From contig NZ_LMDK01000001.1 in the NCBI RefSeq assembly GCF_001425055.1, positions 819,845-883,844 of the forward strand: DNA of 64,000 bases. The letters are read 5' to 3'. Both the position numbers and the translations under genes were made by a program. Origin of the DNA: Pelomonas sp. Root1237 (GTDB lineage: Bacteria; Pseudomonadota; Gammaproteobacteria; Burkholderiales; Burkholderiaceae_C). Of the stretch, positions 15,873 through 23,649 are shown piece after piece. How positions within the stretch are numbered: the stretch's first letter is position 1; the number at the start of each line of letters is the position of its first letter. Below the pieces are notes generated by a model, which saw only the letters and a list, made by a program, of their open reading frames with translations, was not told where the DNA came from and searched no databases.

Positions 15873-16694
15873 TCAATCAAAGACCGAGTTCAGCGTGCGC
15901 GCGAGTCTTCGGCCTGCCCTAACGATCTGCTGCTTCACGGTCGCAACACCGACAGCGTCGTAGGCCTCGTCAGCCGCAAACGACTGTCGCTTCATCTTGC
16001 AGGCAAAGCCCTCGAACTGATAGGCCGTTTGTCTGGCCAACTCGTTCGACTCGACCGCCCAATCGGCCGCCGAATCCGAGTCCGTCGACGGAAGCTTTGC
16101 GGCCGATGCTGACCAGGTGGCCGCGGCGTCTCGTTCCGACTGATCACGCAGCGCCGCTTTGACCAAGCTGGAGTCCCAATACGTGTGCAGCTTGCAAGCG
16201 CTGGGCCGTGTGGCGCCGAACTCCACGCACATCCGGTTGGTAACCGAGGCTCCGTTGCCACCATAGTCGCCGTTGTCGGCGGCATGAAGCGGCTGGTGAA
16301 CGTCGCCAGTCAGGTGCACCAAAACGCGGAGCGCCGTCAATGCTTCATCGGACGAGCCTGTTCGAAGGACGTCGCGAGCCCATTCGATGCGACCTGTCGC
16401 GCAGTTGCCGTTCTTGCACGACGGAAGCAAGTCGCCGCAAGCCTTCATGGTGATGAAATGCCACCGCTGCATACGTCGGCCCTCCGGGGTGTCACGGACC
16501 TCATCCATCCAGTTGGCGACGGACGCGATTGAATCTGCCTTCATGATCCGCCGGACCTCGATGCGCGCCTTGGGCGAAAGCTCGGCATCGGCCACATAGC
16601 CAACGAGGCGGTGCCCCTCAGCGCCCCAAGCCAAGCACGTGCTGCTCCAGGCAAGTCCAGCAGTGAACACGAATGAGCACCGGGAAAACCTCAT
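15873..16694 (-). CDS. Secreted S1/P1-type zinc nuclease
   Basis: The 273-residue protein has a signal peptide (about residues 1-22, ending TCLA) and then starts AWGAEGHRLVG, the N-terminal Trp that is itself a zinc ligand in mature S1/P1 enzymes. The other ligand motifs follow in family order: ANWMDEVRD, RWHF, HLTGDVHQPLHA, GDYGGN and HTYWDSSLV. It should bind three zinc ions and hydrolyse single-stranded DNA and RNA in the periplasm or outside the cell. Four later cysteines could form disulphides. S1/P1 nucleases are known in bacteria but are unusual inside a defence cluster. I took the ATG at 16694; a TTG one codon upstream is possible. Confidence 0.92.
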   Translation of the reverse strand: MRFSRCSFVFTAGLAWSSTCLAWGAEGHRLVGYVADAELSPKARIEVRRIMKADSIASVANWMDEVRDTPEGRRMQRWHFITMKACGDLLPSCKNGNCATGRIEWARDVLRTGSSDEALTALRVLVHLTGDVHQPLHAADNGDYGGNGASVTNRMCVEFGATRPSACKLHTYWDSSLVKAALRDQSERDAAATWSASAAKLPSTDSDSAADWAVESNELARQTAYQFEGFACKMKRQSFAADEAYDAVGVATVKQQIVRAGRRLARTLNSVFD

Positions 16695-16856
16695 CAACGC
16701 ATGGTCTCACGCCCGCCCGTCTCGACAGAAAAGCCTTCGTGGCGCCGTGAACGCCCTTGCAGAAGACTGGCGAAAGCACTGGAAAGTCGAAGCCGATCGA
16801 CTCCCTCGTTAGTGAGCCCAGGCTTCAAGCGCGCGCCGCAGTCGGCCAGAAGGGCG

Positions 16857-17210
16857 TTAGCTCTTGATCCGAAACTCTTCCCGAGCCCGACCTTGAGTTT
16901 CGTATGTCTTCAACCATTTGGCAGGAAGACCGCGGCCGCTCCAAGTGTTCTCGGGATTGGCGGGATCACGGTACAGCGGTGCCGTGGCGCTGGTGGAGCG
17001 CTTCTTCGTGCGTGCTGCGGGCGTGTCGTACTCCTCCAACTCGTCAATGGCTTCGCGAACCGTAAAGCCGGCTGCCTGAATCTTCTTGGCGAACCCGTCC
17101 GCCATAACCTTCAACTCTTCGCCGCGCTTTGCCGCAATTTGTCGATCCAGCTCTTTTCTAAGGGCGATGAGTTCAATGTAGGAAAGCGTCGAAACGTCGG
17201 GTGCGGTCAT
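16857..17210 (-). CDS. H-NS-like nucleoid protein
   Basis: The 117-residue protein has an N-terminal coiled oligomerisation part (YIELIALRKELDRQIAAKRG) and the C-terminal DNA-binding motif YRDPANPENTWSGRGLPAKWL, which contains the GRG-like AT-hook loop of the H-NS/Bv3F family. Such proteins silence AT-rich, horizontally acquired DNA. Here it is carried between the two long inverted repeats, so it may control its own island, including the AT-rich gene at 17892. A perfect AT palindrome lies 173 bp upstream of its start. The ATG at 17210 fits the usual family start; the frame is open further upstream without a good site. Confidence 0.9.
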   Translation of the reverse strand: MTAPDVSTLSYIELIALRKELDRQIAAKRGEELKVMADGFAKKIQAAGFTVREAIDELEEYDTPAARTKKRSTSATAPLYRDPANPENTWSGRGLPAKWLKTYETQGRAREEFRIKS

Positions 17211-17382
17211 CAGTCTGCTCTGGAAAGGCAAGCCGCTCTTGGCCTGCAGGGCAAGTGTATGGCGACCTGCCGCACGTATAAGCGCGAACGAGGCCAACTA
17301 AAGCCAGTTGCTTGCCGAAGACGGCATCCCGCTGGTCGATGAGCTTAGGTCGATGCTGCGGGCTTCCTACGGGCGCGTTACG

Positions 17383-17399
17383 GTAATTATCGTAATTAC
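17383..17399. promoter_or_regulatory. AT-rich 17-bp perfect palindrome upstream of the H-NS-like gene
   Basis: GTAATTA-TCG-TAATTAC is perfectly symmetric and stands out in GC-rich surroundings. It lies 173 bp before the H-NS-like start on the minus strand. It could be an operator or a nucleation site for the H-NS-like protein itself. Confidence 0.45.
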
Positions 17400-17466
17400 T
17401 GTGCAGTTGCCTGTCCATGGGCTTGGTCACCCTAAGGCATCCGCATCTACGTCAGGGGTGGATGGG

Positions 17467-17628
17467 TGCATATTCCGACGCGACTTGAGCATCAGGTCTA
17501 GCGCTCTTCTGAGCGCGGAATCTGGCGCTTGATGAGCACCTATATCTGGAGGCGTCGCGCAAGCAACAGTCCAGCGACTTGACCACTCGGTCGAGCGCCG
17601 AGCGTGAAGAACTGGCCGCTTCAGGCTG
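17467..17628 (+). repeat. Long inverted repeat, copy B (IS21-like end remnant)
   Basis: This is the complement of 7143-7305 with mismatches. On the plus strand it begins TGCATATTCCGACGCGACTT and carries GAGCATC, GAGCGCG and GAGCACC at about 23-bp spacing. The terminal TG and the spaced internal repeats match the layout of IS21-family ends. In both copies the TG end faces the cassette 7306-17466. Confidence 0.7.
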
Positions 17629-17891
17629 ATCTTGGTCGTTCGCAAGCTGCCGGCGAAGAACTAGGTCTGCCGCCCTAGTGGCGAAGAGCTACCCAGTTGT
17701 TGTCGATGGGTCGGTTGCCGCTAGCGAGGTGGCGAGACGGATACAGACCGAAGACTGCTTGGCAGCTCTACGTCGCACAATGCGATGTCCAATATTGTTC
17801 GATGGTCCATCACGCTCGGTCGCCGAGTCGGCATCGTGGCACGAACCTTCGAGCTAGCAAAAAATTCTGACCGACCTCATGGAGAGTTGAA

Positions 17892-19028
17892 TTGATTGTT
17901 TCGCCATCTACACCTCGGGCGGTTGTTGAGTGGTTTCATATTCAACAACGAAGCCACATTGCGCTCTGCGTTTTGCTAGCACCTTCGCAAGAAGACATTG
18001 CCAAGCAGACCTCGCTCGTGAACTCTGTTCTAGAAGCTGACAGCGTTCTAGGAGATGAAATCGCAATGTTGTTCTGCAGCTCGTATGGATCACCGGACGG
18101 CACCGCAGATTTTGGAGTAGCGACATCCAAAGAGTCAGCTTCAGGCATTCCAAAACATTCAGAGGGAAAAAGGATTGTCTACCCCTTGCGAGAATTATGG
18201 TCTGGTGCGGGCGACCAAGCGAGAATCGCGCAGCAACTATCGCATGGAACTGCTGCTTTCGTGCCCGAGTTTATTTCTCTATTTCGTGTTGGCTCATCAG
18301 AATTGCCTGCGCTGTGCGTGGTCATCCGCGGCATCGATGAATGTCTTGTAGTGCCATTAGGCAAAGCCTGGACACCAACGGAAATGATGGCGATTTTTGG
18401 GCAACTTCGCCATGCAATCGATAGTCTGCCAGACTTTCTTGCAGAGTATCGGTCTCTCGCGAACGAAGTTCCCTTCAAGCTTCCTATCGTCAAAGATGCG
18501 CTAGGTGAAATTACAGCGAAAAAGCGAGAAGTCGGAACACTTATTGACGCGCTTTTTGAACGATATGGGGCCAACGATCAAGATCGCGACCTAGGCGCTG
18601 ATTTTTTGGCATCAAAGCAGTTGAAGCCCGAAGATCTAGAGCATCTCATTAGTTCAGTAAGCTTTTCCAGCCAAGAGAGATTCTTGAAGGACGGGCAGCT
18701 TGCAAAACTGAGAAAGTACGTATTGAGGTTCGCCGAGGTTAGAGCAAGTCTCTCGTTAGAGCTGGAGGCACGTGCGTTCGTCGTGTCTATTGAGGATAGA
18801 GCGAAGGCCATCGTCAAACGCCGTGAAAAACTATATGAAGAGCTGCAGCAGATTCGGAATGCGAGAATTTTCATAAGAACGAATCATTCCGCTAGACCGA
18901 TTTCGCGCATCCGGAATGTTTTAGACGGGATTTCAACTGTGCAGGAGTACGAGCTAAAAATCAGAACGGCATATGAATGGGCAACAAAACTTGTCGCGTC
19001 AGCAACTGGATTCTTTAGAATGCCGTAG
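17892..19028 (+). CDS. Unknown AT-rich accessory protein (378 aa)
   Basis: I do not recognise this protein. Its gene is clearly richer in A and T than anything around it, with AAA, ATT and TTT codons common, which points to recent transfer from another host. The N-terminal half has alternating strands (SHIALCVLLAPSQEDIA, LCVVIRGIDECLVVPLG). The C-terminal half is helical and charged, with a likely coiled coil at ~280-330 (RAKAIVKRREKLYEELQQIRN). There is no signal peptide or membrane span. The start is a TTG with GGAG eight bases upstream. It stands alone outside repeat copy B. Confidence 0.72.
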   Translation: MIVSPSTPRAVVEWFHIQQRSHIALCVLLAPSQEDIAKQTSLVNSVLEADSVLGDEIAMLFCSSYGSPDGTADFGVATSKESASGIPKHSEGKRIVYPLRELWSGAGDQARIAQQLSHGTAAFVPEFISLFRVGSSELPALCVVIRGIDECLVVPLGKAWTPTEMMAIFGQLRHAIDSLPDFLAEYRSLANEVPFKLPIVKDALGEITAKKREVGTLIDALFERYGANDQDRDLGADFLASKQLKPEDLEHLISSVSFSSQERFLKDGQLAKLRKYVLRFAEVRASLSLELEARAFVVSIEDRAKAIVKRREKLYEELQQIRNARIFIRTNHSARPISRIRNVLDGISTVQEYELKIRTAYEWATKLVASATGFFRMP

Positions 19029-19284
19029 TAAAAATACCATGCACAGCGCTTCGATATCGGCTTCGGAACCCTTGAAAGCATGAAGTGGTTGCCACATTTT
19101 TCTGGTGCCAAGGGCCCCGCAGCAATAGGAGTGGTATAGCCCCGGGGTCAGAGGTGCGCCAATGGTGGGCTCTCTCTATCGGCGGCAACGTGACTGAACG
19201 CTTGAGCCGACTGCGGACTGACATCGCGCTCACGGCAGGCCGCAATCGCTGCTGAGGCGCCGCTCGTGCGGGGCCGCGGCCGGT

Positions 19285-19322
19285 GCTCATGAGGACTGGA
19301 TCTCGTGCGCATCCTCATGAGC
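19285..19322. repeat. Palindrome within a third IS21-like end remnant
   Basis: GCTCATGAGG (19285-19294) and CCTCATGAGC (19313-19322) are exact complements with an 18-nt loop. The preceding GGTGCTCATGAGGACTGGAT resembles the GGTGCTCATCAGG...GGAT units of repeat copies A and B, again at about 22-23 bp spacing. Confidence 0.45.
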
Positions 19323-19516
19323 TGGATGTTCACGCCCACTGGAACACCCAGATGGGCGCGGATTTGCTCCGGCATGGAGCTCTGACGCATCGGCGCTGGG
19401 CACTCTTAGGCAGGGAACTGGTTCGCAGGCAAAAAGACAAACTTGGCCCGTATCGCGGTCACCCTGGCGACCGCTCGTTCAAGTTCCACAGCCGCATGCG
19501 TACCGATCTGCGCCGG

Positions 19517-20593
19517 TCACAGCAGTGACTGACGCATGTCCAAATCTGCGCCTACTTGCGGCGAGGCGTGGCGACGAACTTCCGGCCAAGGTCGTCTACG
19601 AAGCTGTGGGTAACTTTCGCGCCCCCCCCGCCCCCCCCCGAGTGCAGGACGGACAAATGCTGAACACCTAAGCAAAAATTCATCCAGGAAGAGCACACCG
19701 TGCTGGGCCAGCGAGATTTCGCCCGGCCGGGGCGGTGAGCCGCCGCCCACCAGCGCCACGCTCGACGCCGAGTGGTGGGGCGAGCGCAGCGGGCGCAGCC
19801 CCCAGCGCGCGATGTCGAACTGGCCGGCCAGGCTGAGCACGGCGGCGGATTCCAGCGCAGCCTCGTCATCCAGCGCCGGCAGCAGCGCGGACAGGCGTTG
19901 CGCCAGCATGGACTTGCCGGTGCCGGGCGGGCCCACCATCAGCAGGCTGTGGCCGCCGGCCGCGGCGATCTCCAGCGCCCGCTTGGGGCCGGCCTGGCCC
20001 TTGATGTCGGCGAGATCGGGCAGGCCGCGTGCGGCCTCGCGGGTCAGGGCGATGGCGCGCGGCAGGGCTTCGCCGTCGGGCTGCAGGGCCGCCACCACGT
20101 CAAGAAGGTGGCGGGCCTGCCGCACCACCAGGCCGTCGACGAGAGCTGCCTCGGCGGCGCTGGCCTCGGGCAGCAGCAGTTCTCGCTCGCCACCATCCTG
20201 GCGCAGCGCCAGGGCCATGGCCAGGGCGCCGCGCACTGCGCGCACCTCGCCGGCCAGCGACAGTTCGCCCGCACACTCGAAACGCGCGAGCCTGGCGGCA
20301 TCGATCTGGCCGTTCGCGGCGAGCAGGCCCAGTGCCATCGGCAAATCGAAGCGACCCCCCTCCTTGGGCAGGTCGGCCGGGGCCAGGTTCACCGTGATGC
20401 GCTTGTTCGCTGGGAATGACAGCCCGCTGTTCTGCAGCGCCGCGCGCACGCGCTCGCGGGCTTCCTTGACCTCGGTGTCTGCGAGCCCGACGACCGTGAA
20501 CGACGGCAGGCCGTTGGCCAGATGGACTTCCACGGTGACCGGCGCGGCGGCGAGGCCATCGAGAGCGCGGCTGTAGACGGTGGCGAGACTCAT
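19517..20593 (-). pseudogene. comM: comM (YifB, Mg-chelatase-like AAA+ helicase), truncated
   Basis: From the ATG at 20593 the product matches ComM: SLATVYSRALDGLAA, the N-terminal Lon-like fold with GLADTEVKEARERVRAAL, Walker A GPPGTGKS near residue 235 and Walker B GVLFLDE near 305. Directly after LFLDE (base 19679) the match stops. The expected PEF...ALREPLE and zinc region are missing, replaced by about 50 unrelated residues. Normal ComM is about 510 residues, so roughly 200 are lost, including most of the AAA+ motor. ComM drives branch migration in natural transformation. comM is a known target for large islands (AbaR in Acinetobacter). The missing 3' part is not in this window. Confidence 0.9.
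19622..19639. repeat. Homopolymeric C tract
   Basis: Eight Cs, one G and nine Cs in a row, just outside the comM break. Such tracts slip during replication and are error-prone in sequencing. No gene start lies close enough to suggest phase variation. Confidence 0.7.
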
Positions 20594-20742
20594 TGAAGGT
20601 CGGCTGGCGGGGGTAGTTGACGCTGGCGGCTGCATTGATCGTGCCGGGGGCGGACGATCCCGGCATCAGTGCGGCTCCTGAGCCGGCGGGCCAGTCTAGC
20701 CGCCGGTCCGTCGCAGATCGGCCCGGTGCTTCTCCCAGGAAT

Positions 20743-20757
20743 GCACCGTATAAGTGC
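20743..20757. promoter_or_regulatory. NtrC-type binding site
   Basis: GCACC-GTATA-AGTGC fits the NtrC consensus GCACY-N5-RGTGC. It lies about 110 bp upstream of the sigma-54 promoter, the usual enhancer distance. A further half site TTTGGTGCA is at 20782-20790. Confidence 0.75.
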
Positions 20758-20850
20758 CATCCAAACCGCACGAAGATCCAATTTGGTGCAAATGCCTGAC
20801 TTGGGGGCGCGACCCGCCCAGATTCGTGCGGGGTGACAAGGTGTGACGCT

Positions 20851-20866
20851 TGGCACGGAAGCTGCA
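20851..20866 (+). promoter_or_regulatory. Sigma-54 promoter for the porin-glnK-amtB operon
   Basis: TGGCACG-GAAG-CTGCA matches the -24/-12 consensus TGGCACG-N4-TTGCW with one mismatch. The GG is at 20852-20853 and the GC at 20863-20864. Transcription would start near 20876, about 45 bp before the porin ATG. Confidence 0.85.
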
Positions 20867-20919
20867 AATACCCCGCCGGATCGAAACCCCCCCACTTTTT
20901 TACTCAGGAGCTCCCCGCC

Positions 20920-21657
20920 ATGAAGTTGTCCCCTTCGCTGCTCGTTCTGGCACTGGCCGCGGCCGCTCTGCCTGCGTTTGCCGATGAGCCGGCGCCAGCG
21001 CCGGACCCGTTGTCGTTCAACGTCGGCGTCGTCAGCGAATACCGCTACCGCGGCATTTCCCAGTCGCGCCTGAAGCCGGCCCTGCAAGGCGGCCTGGACT
21101 ACGCCGCGCCGAGCGGTTTCTACGTGGGCGCCTGGGCGTCGACGATCAAGTGGATCAAGGACGCGGGCGGCGACGGCCAGGTCGAGGTCGACCTGTACGG
21201 TGGCTACAAGACCGAAGTCGCCACGGGCCTGACGCTGGACGTCGGCGTGCTGCAGTACTACTACCCCAGCAACAAGCTGTCCACCAGCGCCAACACCTTC
21301 GAAATCTACGGCGCACTCAGCTACGGCCCCGTGACGGCGAAGTACTCCAACACCAACGGCACCAACCTGTTCGGCGTGCCGGGCACCAAGTACAGCGGCT
21401 ACTTCGACGTGTCGGCCAATTTCGACCTGGGCGATGGCATGACGCTGACGCCGCACATCGGCCATCAGACGATGCGCCACGTGCCCGCCGGCTCCTACTC
21501 CGACTACTCGCTGACGCTGGCCAAGGACTTCTCCGGCCTGGTGCTGAGCGGCGCCGTGATCGGTACCGATGCCGACAAGAGCTTCTACGCCAGTCCCGCC
21601 AACGGCAAGTTCATGGGCAAGACCATGCTGGTTGTCGGCCTGAAGAAGACCTTCTGA
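20920..21657 (+). CDS. TorF/Gcw_chp-family putative outer-membrane porin
   Basis: The 245-residue protein has a signal peptide (LLVLALAAAALPAFA, cut near residue 22) and then a beta-barrel pattern beginning FNVGVVSEYRYRGISQSR, the signature of the Gcw_chp/TorF family. Amphipathic strands alternate to the end, and the last residue is Phe (LKKTF), as in many outer-membrane proteins. It is first in an operon with glnK and amtB, 15 bp before glnK, under a sigma-54/NtrC promoter. It probably lets a nitrogen source, perhaps ammonium or small amines, through the outer membrane when nitrogen is short. The substrate is inferred from the operon. Confidence 0.88.
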   Translation: MKLSPSLLVLALAAAALPAFADEPAPAPDPLSFNVGVVSEYRYRGISQSRLKPALQGGLDYAAPSGFYVGAWASTIKWIKDAGGDGQVEVDLYGGYKTEVATGLTLDVGVLQYYYPSNKLSTSANTFEIYGALSYGPVTAKYSNTNGTNLFGVPGTKYSGYFDVSANFDLGDGMTLTPHIGHQTMRHVPAGSYSDYSLTLAKDFSGLVLSGAVIGTDADKSFYASPANGKFMGKTMLVVGLKKTF

Positions 21658-22011
<354 letters not shown>

Positions 22012-22046
22012 AGCGCGTCCATAACAACCGTTTGGAGATCACTCAA

Positions 22047-23561
22047 ATGAAGAAACTCCTCGCCGGCCTTGCGCTTGCCGCCGGCCTGCTGGCGCCGGCC
22101 GCCTGGGCCCAGGAAGCTGCTTCGGCGCCTGCCGCCGCCGTGGCGGCCACGGCTGCTCCCGCAGCTTCCGCGGCCGATGCTGCCGCCTCCGCGCCGGCTG
22201 ATGCAGCCTCTGCCCCGGCCGCTGCCGTGCCCAACAAGGGCGACACCGCCTGGATGCTGCTGTCCACGCTGCTCGTCATCATGATGACGGTGCCTGGCCT
22301 GGCCCTCTTCTACGGCGGCCTGGTGCGCAGCAAGAACATGCTGTCGGTGCTGATGCAGGTCATGGTCGGCTTCTCGCTGATCGTCGTGCTGTGGGTGCTG
22401 TACGGCTACAGCTTCGCGTTCACCGAGGGCAATGCCTTCATCGGTGGCACGGATCGCCTGTTCATGAAGGGCATCTGGGACAACGTCGCAGGCACCTTCG
22501 CCACCGGCGGCACCTTCAGCAAGGGTGTGCCGATGTACGAGATGGTGTTCGCCGCCTTCCAGGCCACCTTCGCCGGCATCACCGCCTGCCTGATCATTGG
22601 CGCCTTCGCCGAGCGCATCAAGTTCTCGGCAGCCCTGGCCTTCCTGACGTTGTGGTTCACGTTCAGCTACCTGCCGATCGCCCATATGGTCTGGTTCTGG
22701 ATGGGCCCGGACGCCTACTCCGCCAAGGAAGTCGCCGATGCGATGAACGCCAAGGCCGGCTATATCTGGCAGATGGGTGCACTGGACTTCGCCGGCGGCA
22801 CGGTGGTGCACATCAACGCCGCCGTTGCGGGCCTGGTGGGTGCCTTCATGATCGGCAAGCGTGTCGGCTACGGCAAGGAGCAGTTCACGCCGCACAGCCT
22901 GACGCTGACCATGGTCGGTGCCTCGCTGCTGTGGGTGGGCTGGTTCGGCTTCAACGCCGGCTCGGCGCTGGAAGCCAACGGCTTCGCGGCTCTGGCCTTC
23001 ATCAACACCTTCGCTGCCACGGCTGCTGCCGTGCTGGCCTGGTGCGTGGGTGAAGCGCTGCTCAAGGGCAAGGCCTCCATGCTGGGTGCTGCCTCGGGTG
23101 CCGTTGCCGGCCTCGTGGCCATCACGCCGGCTGCCGGCAACGTCGGTATCGGTGGCGGCCTCGTCATCGGCATCGTCGCCGGCTTCGCCTGCCTGTGGGG
23201 TGTGTCGGGCCTGAAGAAGCTGCTGGGTGCGGACGACTCGCTGGACGTGTTCGGCGTGCACGGTGTCGGCGGTATCGTCGGCGCGCTGCTGACCGGTGTG
23301 TTCGCCTCGCCCAACCTGGGTGGCCCCAGCGCCATGGGTGACTGGGTCACGGCGACCATGATCACGCCGGCCGACTTCTCGATCGGCGCGCAGTTCTGGA
23401 TCCAGGCCAAGGCCGTCGGCATCACCATCGTCTGGTCGGGCATCGTCTCGCTGATCGCCTACAAGCTGGTCGATATGACCATCGGCCTGCGCGTCACCGA
23501 AGAGGAAGAGCGCGAAGGTCTGGACATCTCGTCGCACGGCGAGACGGCCTACCACAAGTGA
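22047..23561 (+). CDS. amtB: Ammonium transporter AmtB
   Basis: The 504-residue inner-membrane channel has a signal peptide, then an unusual ~45-residue Ala/Pro/Ser-rich stretch, then 11 membrane helices. The pore histidines are visible in SYLPIAHMVWF and FGVHGVGGIVGALL, and the family segments AGGTVVHINAAVAGLVGA and GWFGFNAGSALEANG are complete. It conducts ammonium inward and is blocked by GlnK, encoded just upstream. The ATG at 22047 has TGGAG before it. The low-complexity linker probably lies in the periplasm and could tether to the envelope. A terminator follows the gene. Confidence 0.97.
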   Translation: MKKLLAGLALAAGLLAPAAWAQEAASAPAAAVAATAAPAASAADAAASAPADAASAPAAAVPNKGDTAWMLLSTLLVIMMTVPGLALFYGGLVRSKNMLSVLMQVMVGFSLIVVLWVLYGYSFAFTEGNAFIGGTDRLFMKGIWDNVAGTFATGGTFSKGVPMYEMVFAAFQATFAGITACLIIGAFAERIKFSAALAFLTLWFTFSYLPIAHMVWFWMGPDAYSAKEVADAMNAKAGYIWQMGALDFAGGTVVHINAAVAGLVGAFMIGKRVGYGKEQFTPHSLTLTMVGASLLWVGWFGFNAGSALEANGFAALAFINTFAATAAAVLAWCVGEALLKGKASMLGAASGAVAGLVAITPAAGNVGIGGGLVIGIVAGFACLWGVSGLKKLLGADDSLDVFGVHGVGGIVGALLTGVFASPNLGGPSAMGDWVTATMITPADFSIGAQFWIQAKAVGITIVWSGIVSLIAYKLVDMTIGLRVTEEEEREGLDISSHGETAYHK

Positions 23562-23602
23562 TCCTGGGGACCGGCGCCAAGCCGGCCCCTCTTTCACGCC
23601 AG

Positions 23603-23625
23603 GCCGCCCCTCGGGGCGGCTTTTT
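23603..23625 (+). terminator. Rho-independent terminator after amtB
   Basis: GCCGCCCC-TC-GGGGCGGC followed by TTTTT. It closes the nitrogen operon. Confidence 0.9.
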
Positions 23626-23649
23626 CTTGGCCCCTGCGGACCCGCCGTT

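Larger units (their letters stand above)
17211..17891. other. Gene-free stretch with palindrome and repeat copy B
   Basis: This holds the leader of the H-NS-like gene, the AT palindrome (17383-17399), copy B of the long inverted repeat (17467-17628) and about 260 bp before the AT-rich gene in which I see no gene. The sequence becomes AT-richer toward 17870. Confidence 0.6.
19029..19678. other. Gene-free junction region next to the broken comM
   Basis: No supported gene. It contains a third IS21-like repeat remnant with a 10-bp palindrome (19285-19322), a C8-G-C9 tract (19622-19639) and non-comM sequence that happens to keep the comM frame open to 19517. Base composition is mixed, as expected of a decayed insertion end. 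Confidence 0.55.
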
